Assembly: GCF_000237925.1 (NCBI RefSeq)
Contig: NW_017386032.1
Coordinates: 1,054,001-1,118,000 of the forward strand
Direction of reading: 5' to 3'
Length of the DNA stretch: 64,000 bases
Source of the DNA: Schistosoma mansoni
Taxonomy: Eukaryota > Platyhelminthes > Trematoda > Strigeidida > Schistosomatidae
Numbering within the stretch: the first letter of the stretch is position 1; each line of letters begins with the position of its first letter. Both the position numbers and the translations under genes were made by a program. This document shows positions 11,601 to 23,600 of the stretch, piece after piece. Under the pieces are notes generated by a model. It was not told the DNA's origin, did no database searches, and was given only the letters and a program-made list of their open reading frames with translations.

Positions 11601-14600
11601 AAAACAAATTTGAAAAAGGATCAACATTAAAGGCGATAGGCATTTGTTGAATAGAGTCAAAATAAAAACCTCAGTAATACTAATAAAACAAGGAGAAACA
11701 AACTGACATAAGTTTCGTATAATCCACATAATAACAATATTTTCTGGAAATGTTGAATTAGGTATGAAAATATCTAATCACTAGAGCACTTATTACTAAA
11801 ATATATTAGTTACGAATAAATATTTTTTTCCTTAAAATCCCAAGACTGAAAGTAAGCTTAAGTGAAACAACTGTTTATGTTTCGATTTTTTTCTACAACT
11901 GAATTTTTGGTTAAAGATACACTTCAAAACTAAGTGGTTGTTTTAGAGAGTTTTGTGTATTTTGAAGAAAATTTAAATCACAAACAGGTATGATTTCAAG
12001 AACTACCTAAAATCAAGGAGCACTATAGACCTTATCAGCCCTAGTTTTTTATGGGCGGGGGTGCTTACCACCGTGCATCTACAACCCAATATAAATTTGA
12101 AATTTGGTTTCATGATTATTATTGCTTGACCACGGAGTCAATAAGTTGGAAGCAAGTGATGTGAATATTCAGGTCCGATAATTTTATGATATATTTCCTT
12201 GCGGTTCCTACCCAATGCCATTGTTGAGTAACTGTTACATCTCTGACTTGTTTGACTCTGACTGGTGCTAGTTTGGGATAAAAAGTACTTCTGGAGGTTT
12301 GTAAAGAGGAATTTATGATAAACTCACCAATAATGGATACGTATTCGATTCAACACAAAATTTATCATAGTATTCCTTCAATGTAATTTATAAACGAATT
12401 TAAAAAATATAGATAAAACAGGTGTTTTACAAAAAGAATCAGTGGAAGAATGAGTAGGTTATGTTGAGTTAGAGCAATAAGGTAAAATATTGAAGTTTTT
12501 AGTAAAAATCTAAGATGTACGGCTATGTTGCACCATGACATTTTTATTCACATATGCCAGCGTTTACAAACATTACATTTGTACCACATTGAAGCTTTAC
12601 CAACGAATTTACAAATGTAGATCTATAATTAATGAATTTACAACTTATAATCGTAATCAATCTTATTTTTATGTCCTGAAATCAGTTAATAACCATGAGT
12701 TGGATCATTGTTCCTAATATTCATTATAGCGAATATCTAATTTTAATTATGATTAATGATAGTTGCATGTGGTTCACATTTTTATTTTAGTCTCCTTTTT
12801 TTCTGTATACTACAACAACTATAAAACCTGTACAATACTCCACCACCGTAGACAAATACGATAAAAAATGACGATAACAATGTCTTAAAATGGTTTTGTT
12901 CATAGTCTAAGAAACAGTTTAATTCTCGGTATCTTTAGATCATCTTTAATGGGATTTGATTTAAATAGACAATGGCAGTCTCCATCCTTATGGGCACATC
13001 CTACTATTTATGCGACAAAACAGTTGTTAATGAATTTGGACAATAATCCAGTAAGTTATAAACCTTTTTAAAAACTTTTGTACTTACCTAATTTATATTA
13101 AGGACATTTTTTCAAACGTAAACAAACAACGAAACATGGCTATTAAGAGTAAAAGCTCGTTTGGCTTTTGTCAACTTACGTCGCCTATAGCGAAGACGAG
13201 ATGTCTGTCTATCAATTAAGGGACAAGTATACTTCGCAGCAGTTCGTTTTGTTTTACTCTATGGCTGAGAAACGTGGCCATTAAGAGTAAAAGATACACG
13301 TAAGTTACTAGTATTTGATAACAGATGTCTTAGACATATTTCTTGCATCTGCTGGGATCATCGGGTAATTATTAATGTGGTTAGACGCAGGGTATTAGGA
13401 AATGGTGGTAAATCAATTGACGAGGTCATGAATTTTCATCGACTGAGATGGTTGGTCCACGTGTTACTTATGCCTGAACACCGTTTACCACGACGCGCAA
13501 TGCTGACTAGTGTTGGGGATGGTTGGGAGAAAGTTGAGGGCGGCAAACCAAAAGGTGGCAACAGTCCTTGAAGTCACCAACTTCTGGTGTGAGCCATGTT
13601 GGTGGATGCAGACTACTTGGTTGGGTTCCGCGTGACTATCGTAACCAATGGTTGGAGACTCTGTGTGACATGGCTCAGAATCGATCACAATGGCGTAGGT
13701 GTATACACTCTTTGTCTCCCCTTAAACCATGAGATTAAAATTGCTTTATATCTCACAAGGCAGAATACCCTCATGCTTAATAACATGACCTAAGAATTTT
13801 ATTTCCTTCTTCCCGAGTTCACACTTATCGGGGTTGACTATTATTCCATTATCCGAAAGGCGCTGGAATAGTAGCGTCATGTGTTGATAATGTTCATCTA
13901 CGTTTGATGATGCGATTAGCAGGTNNNNNNNNNNNNNNNNNNNNNNNNNNNNNNNNNNNNNNNNNNNNNNNNNNNNNNNNNNNNNNNNNNNNNNNNNNNN
14001 NNNNNNNNNNNNNNNNNNNNNNNNNNNNNNNNNNNNNNNNNNNNNNNNNNNNNNNNNNNNNNNNNNNNNNNNNNNNNNNNNNNNNNNNNNNNNNNNNNNN
14101 NNNNNNNNNNNNNNNNNNNNNNNNTTCTTTCTACCAACTAATTATTACTTCTTGTATGATATCCTTTTATGCGGTCTTTCTTTTACATATTACTACCATT
14201 AAAGTGACTACTTTTATGAATTTGGTGTTCATCTTATAGTGCTAATGAGGTATGGCAACTTGGACCGATGCATATATGTGCCTGGTCCTATGTTGTAGCT
14301 GACTGACTGGAACAAATTACTAGATGAATAAAGACTTGTGTATACTTGTGAATACTCTATAAAACAAATTATGAACGCTATTTGTTCTGGTTTTTATACT
14401 TGAAACTTTGTAATCTATCAAACAAATTGTAAAATCAGTGTTTTTTTATCATCCTTTATGCATCTTCATTGCTTGAGAGAATGTTTTGATTAGGTTTAAG
14501 TTTTCAAGGTTAATTAAAACTTTCCTGAACATTGATTTTGATAAGGTTCAGTAATCAAACGAATTACAAGTGTTAGTAAATTATTATTCTAAACAATTCA

Positions 14601-17600
14601 TTTGTTACACATATTGATAATAAGATGATTAAGTAAACAATGTTTCAATATTTATTTGAGAAAATTACTGTTTGTACAACGAAATCTATAAGTTAATTTA
14701 CCCGTCATGAAACATTAGAAATTTCCTTGTTTAAGTTTATAAAGGACTGTTTGTACATTCGAGAAATAATTGTTAACTTATTCTAGTGTACTATGTTCAT
14801 TCAATGTTGTCTTGTGATAAGCACAACTTTGTAACTTCAGAAATGAGGCTAAAGCTAGCTCATTTTCCGTTTGTTACATATACAATAACAGGAAACTTAG
14901 GCTCAAGGTTTTCTATTAATTTCTTCCATCCACTTTAAACAAAATAAAATGAAGTAAGTCGATTTTCGATTGGTTTTCTTCATAGGCTAGCACAACCTGG
15001 GGAATCATCGAAAAGTAGAAAAAGCTAGACATTTGTTTTGTTCTTCTTTAGTACTTTTCATCAGTTTTCATCTGTGGCCATATATAGATTGTAACCATTG
15101 ACTTTAGGGTTTATTACCGCATAGTTTTAAATGGTTTCTCATCTGATATTAGCATATGATGAAAACGTATTTCATATGAAAAGATTAATAATTTATAGTT
15201 TTGTGTTTGAATTTATCTTAATCTTTACCTAGTTCATCGATGTGAATTTCTTCATTGATATACATGCACACTCTACACTAATGAATGGATTTATGTATGG
15301 AAATATCTATGAGGATGAAAAACGAGCAGAAAGGCAAGCTAGATTTCCAAGTTTGTTAAGTCAGTTTGCTGAAGACTTTAGTTTACCTCAGACAAATTTC
15401 AATAAAGATACATTAAAGGCTGGAACTGGTCGACGGTAAGTTTTTTTATGTATTATGATATCTGTTCACATCATAAATCAGTCAATTTTTCTCCCGTTGC
15501 TTGAGTTTGCTTGTGGTTTTTAATCTGATTCACTTATAATTAAGTATCAGAAACTAATTTTAACTGTGAGAAACCTAAAAAATAATGCATAATATTTAAC
15601 AATTCTTGAGAAAATAATATAAAATAAAAATGAAGAAGAAATTTCATGTGATCAGATTGTTAGTTTTTTTACAGGTAAGTTGATTAAAACCAATGATTAG
15701 ATGAATCCGGACCTAAATCTTATATTTCCTGATATTGTTTTGTGAAACTTATTCACATCTTGATGAAAGCTTTTGCGTTTAATATTTGGATTCGCGTTTT
15801 GTAATGTTGATATAGCGGTCAGCTGCACAATTGCATAATGGTCAGTTTTATGTTTTCATCTTTTCGTGACATAATAACTTCATAACGTTTGTAAATCTAA
15901 GAAACCAGATACTGTGATTCACTTCATTCACCGATATTGTTTGTCACCTATCAGTTTATTAATGATGTCTTCAATCACAGCTATAGGCGATAAAATTTGG
16001 AGTTTCAATGAAATAATGAGTTTGTTCGACATGAGTATACAAAATCATGGTCCTTAAATCCCAACTGACTAATTTTAATCATCTAACCTCAAACTGAATT
16101 TACTGTTTTCAAATGCGATTCATCGTTTTAATGTCTGTCTCCAACTTTTGGCGCAATTGATTGATTGGTTTGCCTCTTTTTCTTTCGCCTTCACGACTCC
16201 AAGTTGTGCCTTGCCTTGTGATGCAGTTTGATGATTTCCGCAATTTACTTTCCATCCAATTCCAGAGTCTTTTCCCAACTTCTCCAACTAAAAACTGGTT
16301 TATTCTCTCCCTCAGTAGACTGTTGCTGATAGTTTCCGGACAACGGATATTGAGTATCTTGCTTAGACAATTGTTTATAAATACCCGTACATTTTTGGTG
16401 GTGGTTCTGGTAGTTCTCCAAGTTTCAGTTCCGTGAAGTAAGACTGTCTTGACGTTCGTTGAAGATTCTGATTCCCAACTCTTAATTTTTTCTGATGGCC
16501 ATGATCATTTGTTCGATCGTTGGTGGAGTGACATCTATAGGAAGGTATGTGTACGCTGCCCTGATGTCTGGTGAATTCAGTGGAGCTGGTCTATTCAAGA
16601 GCACTTCGAAGTGCTTTGCTCACCTATTTCACTGTTCTCGAATCTCAGTAATTGACTTGCCTTATTTGTCCTTGATTGATCACTCTGGTTTACTATATTT
16701 CCCAACTTAAATTTGTTGAGTGTGTCAGTATTTCGAAGGTAGACTGTTTTGAACCTTTTTAATGCTGTTTCCACAGTTATCCAGTGTTTCTTTAGCCTCA
16801 GTTTCATCTTGGCGACCATCAGATGGTAGTCTGGAGCTATGTCAGCTCCTCTCCTGGTTCTCACTTCTCCCATTGTCCTTATGGACATTTTATTGATGCA
16901 AATATAATCGATCTTGTTCTCTGTAGTGTGATCAAGTGAGAGACCCATGTAGCCTTGTGTATATGTTTGTGACGGAATATTATGCCGCCTATAACCATTT
17001 TGTTGAAGGCACATTGATTCACATATATATATCGCCATTCTTGTTCCTTTCTCCCGATCCATGTCGTCCCATGATATCTTCATACTCGGTGTTGTTCATT
17101 CCGACTTTGTCATTCACGTCTCCCATCAAGATCGTCAGGTCCTTTCTTAAGCACTTAGCTGTGATCGATAGCGGCCTCATGGAATTGATCTTTATCATCT
17201 TCATTGCCTTCATTGTTGGGTGCATAGCACTGGATAAAATTCTATGTAACCCCCTCTTTCTTCGCTTTGAAGAATGCTTTGATAATCCTGGATCCATGAG
17301 ATTCTCATTCTGTAAGTGCTTTTCATGCTGCTTTGAACAGTGTCTGTACAACTCGTTGTGTGTGAAAAACACTCCCTTCTTCATTCTATAGTAGAACAGT
17401 ACCTCTTCGAATCTAATATTTTTTGTCCAGTTTGTGTCTGCATCAACAAAAAGTTCAGGAGGACGATGGAGGATGTGAGAACCAGAAGAGGAGCTGATAT
17501 AGCATCCGATCACCATTTGCTGGTCGCCAAGATGAAACTAAAACTCAAGAAGCACTGGACAATGGCGCGGACAACATCACAAAAGTTTAACACGGCCTTT

Positions 17601-20600
17601 CTTCGAGATGCTGACAAACTCAACGAATTTAACATAGCCCTCAGCAACAGGTTCGAGGCCTTTCATGACCTACTCAATGGAGAGGGAACCACCATGGAGA
17701 GCAGCTGGAAAGGTATCAAGGAGGCAATCGTTTCAACATGTCAAGAGGTTCTGGGTCAAAAGAAGCACCATCACAAGGAATGGATCACTGTTGGTACACT
17801 GGATAAAATTGAAGCAAGGAGGAACAAGAAGGTAGCAATCAATATCAGCCGAACAAGAGCAGAAAAAACCAAGGCACAAGCCGAATACACAGAGGCAAAC
17901 AAGCAAGTGAAGAGGAGCATCAGGACCGACAAACGTAAATATGTGGAAGATTTAGCGATGACAGCGGAAAAGGCTGCAAGAGAGGGAAACATGAGACAAC
18001 TGTATGATACAACAAAGAAACTTGCTGGAAATTACCGTCAACCAGAAAGACCAGTGAAAAACAAGGAAGGCAAAGTAATCAACGATATTGAAGAACAACG
18101 AAACAGGTGGGTAGAACACTTCAAGGAACTCTTGAATCGACCAGCTCCACTGAACCCACCCAACATCGAAGCAGCACCCACAGACCTCCCAATCAATATT
18201 GGCCCACCAACAATTGAAGAGAGCAGCATGGCCATTAGACAAATCAAGAGTGGCAAAGCAGCGGGACCAGACAACATCCCGGCAGAGGCACTGAAAGCAA
18301 ATGTAACAGCAACTGCCAAGATACTCCACATCCTCTTCAGTAAGATTTGGGACGAAGAACATGTACCAACAGACTGGAAAGAAGGACTTCTCATCAAGAT
18401 ACCAAAGAAAGGCGATCTGAGCAAGTGCGACAACTACAGGGGCATCACTCTCCTCTCAATACCAGGAAAAGTCTTCAACAGAGTATTGTTAAACAGGATG
18501 AAGGATTCCGTGGACGCTCAACTTCGTGATCAACAAGCTGGATTTCGTAAGGATAGATCGTGCACAGATCAAATCGCAACTCTACGTATCATTGTGGAAC
18601 AATCAATCGAATGGAATTCATCACTGTACATCAACTTCATCGACTACGAGAAGGCATTTGATAGCGTGGACAGGACGATACTATGGAGGCTTCTTCGACA
18701 CTACGGCGTGCCTGAGAAGATAGTCAATATCATACGGAACTCCTATGATGGACTAAACTGCCAAATCGTCCATGGAGAACAACTCGCCGACTCATTCGAG
18801 GTAAAGATAGATGTCAGGCAAGGTTGCTTACTCTCACCCTTTCTCTTTCTCCTGGTGATCGACTAGATTATGAAGACGTCAACATCTGGAGGAATGCACG
18901 GGATACAGTGGACAGGCAGGATGCAGCTTGACGATTTAGACTTCGTGGATGATCTGGCTCTTCTATCACAAACGCAACAACAAATGCAGGAGAAGACGAC
19001 CAGTGTAGCAGCAGCCTCAGCAGCAGTAGGTCTCAATATAAACAAAGGGGAAAGCAAGACTCTCCGATACAATACAATATGCACCAATCCAATTACACTT
19101 GACGGAGAAGCTTTAGAGGATGTGGAAATCTTTACATATCTGGGCAGCATCATTGATGAACACGGTGGATCAGATGCAGATGTGAGGGCGCGGATCGGCA
19201 AAGCAAGAGCAGCATACCTACAGCTGAAAAACATCTGGAGCTCAAAACAATTGTCAACCAACACCAAGGTTAGAATTTTCAATACAAATGTCAAGACAGT
19301 TCTTCTGTATGGGGCAGAGACGTGGAGAACTACGAAAGCCATTATCCAGAAGATACAAGTGTTTATTAACAGCTGTCTACGCAAGATACTTCGGATCCGA
19401 TGGCCAGACACTATCAGCAACAAGTTACTGTGGGAGACAACAAACCAGATTCCAGCGGAGGAAGAAATCAGGAAGTGGATTGGGCACACTTTGAGGAAAT
19501 CACCCAATTGTGTCACAAGACAAGCCCTCACATGGAATCCTGAAGGTCGAAGGAGAAGAGGAAGACCAAAGAACACATTACGCCGAGAAATAGAGACAGA
19601 CATGAGAAGAATGAACAAGAACTGGAAAGAACTAGAAAAGAAGGCCCAGGACAGAGTGGGTTGGAGAAAGCTGGTCGGCGGCCTATGCTCCATTGGGAGT
19701 AACAGGCGTAAGTAAGTAAGTAAGTAAGTTGTGTCTAATTGGTCTGACTTATTCCGAGCACCTCCAAGTCTTATCTCCTAATTTCCGTAACAATTCGGCT
19801 GATCCTCCCAGTTTCTTGCATTGTCCGAACGTTTCAAGTATTTGTGTTAACTGTTAATCTGGTTGTCAGAATGGGTGTCGGCCTTGTGACTTTCGAAGGA
19901 TCTCGCCTTTCACCATGGGGTGTCATAATTATTCTGTTAGAAGATTCTTCAACTCCCAAGGCAGAGTTTAAGTGACTTTTGATGGTCAGCGTTTTTTTAG
20001 CTAGGTTGTTTTCTACAGGATGGATTTGCTGACCCTATGACCAACCCTCCCCTTTTATACAGGCTTATGACAGGTAGTAACCCTACAAGAGCTACAGGCA
20101 GTGTTCAAACCCTTGACAGTACACGCACTTGCCACAATTTCAAACCTTCAGTCAGATCTACAGAAGGTTAAATAAGTTTTTATAAGTTTATTTATTATTT
20201 AAACGCGGAACTCACATGATCATGTAGTTAAACACCAAGGTTACAATGCATCACAATATACAAATCTAAACACTACTAGGATACTTGGGACTTAAAGCTG
20301 AGTAATTAATTTATATTTTATATTGAAATTTAAAGATAGTAAAAGATATAGCAACATATAATGACTCAAGAGATGACTTACAATTCTAACTGTCGAAAAT
20401 CATCATAAAACCACTGTTTCGGAAATTACCACCATCTATAAACGACCTTACTAAAGAACAGCCACCCCAAGTTTGGGATTTTTTCTTCGATCGCATTCAT
20501 AACAACTGTGGGTTATAGTTTTGCTAAACCTACGGTAACATTAAACTATACTGCCGACCTTAGAACGAATTTTAAATGACCTTGAGAAATGTTAGCCAAT

Positions 20601-23600
20601 CGGAAGACAGTTAGCATACAGTAAAAATAGATTATACAAAACCAAAGAATTAAAGTGGAAACACTTCTTTTACATGGGTCAAAAACTTCTCAAGGTCAGA
20701 TATAGGTTCAGAAGTTCCAAAATCATAGTGCATACGGTACAGGAACACATCCATATGGCTCCATAGTAGTCGACCTCTGAAACCATGATAAGGTCTCAAA
20801 AATTCTTTTAGCCCCGACCACATAGCTTCAATAATGTTAGTATATTGGTATGGTTTACGGGTTAGGGTTAGAGTTAAGGTTTAGGTGTAGGGTTTAGGGT
20901 TATGGGTGAGACTATAAGTTATGGACAACCTTTGAGCGACGCTAGAGTGACTCTGAGAGTGTCAACATAATAACTAGGACCAAATGAGGGTTATAAACCT
21001 GTGTGAAGAATTCAAATTATGATTTACAGTTCATGATTAAGGCTAGGAATTATACTTAGGGTTTTCATCACGAACTGACATCAGCTATAATGCCAAAACT
21101 CTATTTATCCAAATGGATAATTGAATTTCGCGCCAAAATCTTACGATCGCTGCTATTGTAGACGCTAAATTATCACGTCTTCCCTAAAATCCGCTGCAAA
21201 CCGACCGTACGTAAGCATCAGGTGCCGAACTTAGCACCGTGACCTTGAAAACCCGCGAAAGCTTCTGATTGGCTCGGCAGTATAGTTTAATCCTACCAAA
21301 CCTACTGTTTAAACGTAATCAGATTTCTCATTGAGTTTATCAATTACTACCATCATTGACTGACTGCTTGGCAATTTACTAGTTAATCAACTAGCAATCT
21401 TTAATTGAAATTAAGCATTTATTGTGATTATCCAACTTCACTTAATCTTTTCTTCTGTCTATTCATCTCCTACATAATTGAACAAGTTATATCAGCGAGA
21501 ATTTACTAACATGTCTTATTGTATGTTGATTCTGTTGGGATCATTGTTTTAAGATGATAACTGACGTTGTTATAGAAGAATATCTATTATTAATAATCCA
21601 TAGTTGTGCTATACCTCCATCGTAGTAATTTGATTTGTTAAAACTATTTTCTATGTGCTTTCCTAGTGAGGTGATAAAATATTTGCTTGTAGATGTGATT
21701 ATATACATATATGCTGCTAATCATTACTTTCTTATAGCACATTGGGTGGTATTCTGGACGATCATACTATTTGTTATACTTTAGAAGTTTCATTTTACAG
21801 TTATACAAATATGTTAACCAATGAAATGATTCCATATACCGAAGAAAAGTGTATCCTTTAACTTATTAAACATATTTTCACTATATTCATTTATTTGTCC
21901 ATAAGTATTTTTTAATATGAAATAAATATATATTTCCTGTAGATGTTTCGGGCATAAAGTTCCATTTTTCAGAGAGCAAGAACAAAGATTTGAACAGACT
22001 AGTAGGAATTTATTTTATTTCGTTGGGTTCTCGTCAGTTACTTATAATCCCTTATGATTTAAAATCAAAATTTTGATAGGAGATAATATACTTGTGCGAT
22101 TGAAGTTGATCAGAAGTTAGTATGTATCGTCATGGTGGAGAGAAGTTCCCAACAAAGTTAAACAATTGGAAGAAGTTTTGCAAACAAACACAATGTGCGG
22201 GAGAAGATTCTAGAACATTGAGATTACAACTAAAGGTCACAGAGCTAAAAAAGCTAGTTGATTGCGCAGTGAAGCAGTTGGACACAGGCTGGTGGCGATT
22301 AATGATAATATGAATTAAGATCAATCAGTTGAAAATAAATATATGACCTTGAATGGATTGATAATGATGCAATCTAAGTAAAAGAAATTATTTTAGAAAA
22401 GAATGTAATAAAGTAAAGGTAATGTTACCACAATAAGGAAAGATTTACTTCTGTTTCTTTTTGAATATATAAAGAGATGGAAAAGGAAGCGGCTGTAGGC
22501 AACACCAGACAGCTTTTCAGACTAATAAAAGAAACTGGAATTAAGAAGTCAAGTGTGAGACGATCTCGGAAAAAGACGAAACTTTTATATGCTCTCAGTC
22601 TGGAGGGGGGAGGACACTTTAATGAGCAGTTTACCTGGCGTTCAGCTACTCTACAAGTACCCACCATTCCCAAACAGTCTGAATGGAAAATTGAAGTAAG
22701 CCCCCCGATTCTGATTGAAGTTCAAAAAGCCATAGCTAATCTGAAACGAGGAAGAGCAGATGGTTTAGATAGATTGGCTTCAGAGGTCTTTAAGGATGGT
22801 GGTCCAGTTTTAGCGATTAGGTTGACTAATATTTTAGTTAAAATCTGGGAGTTGAATGCAATCCCATCTGACTAGTTGCAATCACTGATTGTCCCAATGT
22901 ATAAGAAGGGGTTAAAATCATTCTGTGATAACCATAGAGGGATTAGTTTGACTAATATAGCATATAAAATACTAATTATCGGACTCTTAACAAAGACTCG
23001 TGAACTGCAAACACGAGAAATTCAGGCCTGGTTGTGGCTGAATCGACCACATATTCAGCAATCGTCACGTTTTAGAACACAGTCATACTTATCGGCGTCT
23101 GACAATGATAGTTTTTCTTGACCAAAAAGCAGCATTTGACTCTGTAGACCGAGAGGTTCTGTGACAATGTCTGTCATTGAAATGTGTACCTCAGAAGTAC
23201 ATAAACCTTGTGAAGGCTCTTTACTCGAACACTACTAGTCGAGTGAGGGCTTATGGCGAACTGTCACCTGATTTTTCAACCTCAGGTGGTGTCAGGCAAG
23301 GCTGTCCACTATCTCCATTTTTGTCCAACTTCATCACAGACCTATTGCTGGAAATAACACTCTTGTCGACTGAATTTACAGGAATTGATCTCCTTCCAGG
23401 AGGTCCACTTATCGACTCAGAATACGCAGATGACATAGTTGTGTTTGGTGAAAACCTTGATAAATTGCATAGTCTTTTGTTAGTACTGAGCAATAATACC
23501 AGGATGTTTGGGATGCGTTTCCCCCTTTCTAAATGCAAGTTTTTGCTTCAGGAGTAGCCTGCGTCAACACCTGAACTAAGGATAGAGAGTGAAGTAGTCG

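Larger units (their letters stand above)
13132..14310 (+). mobile_element. 5'-truncated RTE-like non-LTR retrotransposon, second family, copy 1
   Basis: Located in CCP6 intron 7. It carries only the C-terminal end of the element's ORF: reading in pieces gives LRRL, a stop, [23 protein letters not shown], then [17 protein letters not shown] and [20 protein letters not shown]. The homologous part begins at 13156 and ends at GACTGACTGG (14310). It is nearly identical to 23688-24471, with one difference noticed over about 785 aligned bases, and shares its inactivating stops. It is interrupted by 13754-14124 (Gypsy fragment and gap). The 24 bases before the homology (13132-13155) resemble an internal stretch at 13270-13293. 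Confidence 0.85.
17440..19728 (+). mobile_element. RTE-like non-LTR retrotransposon, 5'-truncated, nearly intact RT
   Basis: This young copy is inserted into copy A. It starts inside the endonuclease domain ([20 protein letters not shown]), which is typical 5' truncation by target-primed reverse transcription, and runs to the ORF end (GSNRRK) and a tail of GTAA/AAGT repeats (19708-19728). Eight-base target duplications TTGTGTCT flank it at 17432-17439 and 19729-19736; the undisturbed site exists at 50925-50932. Orientation is opposite to the host element. Confidence 0.93.
20534..21297 (-). mobile_element. Merlin-superfamily DNA transposon, internally deleted, with TIRs and 8-bp TSD
   Basis: Terminal inverted repeats: GGTAACATTAAACTATACTG at the left and its complement at the right, where GGTAGG replaces GGTAAC and an 18-bp core (ATTAAACTATACTGCCGA) is perfect (20540-20557 against 21274-21291). 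Direct repeats AAACCTAC flank it at 20526-20533 and 21298-21305; Merlin is known for 8-9 bp duplications. A minus-strand transposase C-terminus lies inside. At 764 bp it is shorter than an autonomous element, and the transposase N-terminal half is missing. Boundaries were read by eye. Confidence 0.85.

Noticed and set aside
13485-13688. Minus-strand 67-codon frame, repeated at 24017-24220
   Set aside because: It is an antisense shadow of the second-family retrotransposon C-terminus.
16936-17391. 151-codon plus-strand open frame with hydrophobic runs, repeated at 50429-50884
   Set aside because: It is the antisense shadow of the minus-strand RTE endonuclease region; its repetition reflects the repeat, not a conserved gene.
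18038-18433. Minus-strand frames of 131-276 codons across 17771-19693
   Set aside because: They are antisense shadows of the plus-strand RTE reverse-transcriptase ORF.
22122-22313. Plus-strand 63-codon Lys-rich frame as the N-terminal part of the second-family element
   Set aside because: It does not resemble an endonuclease or linker region; recognisable element sequence begins only near 22470.
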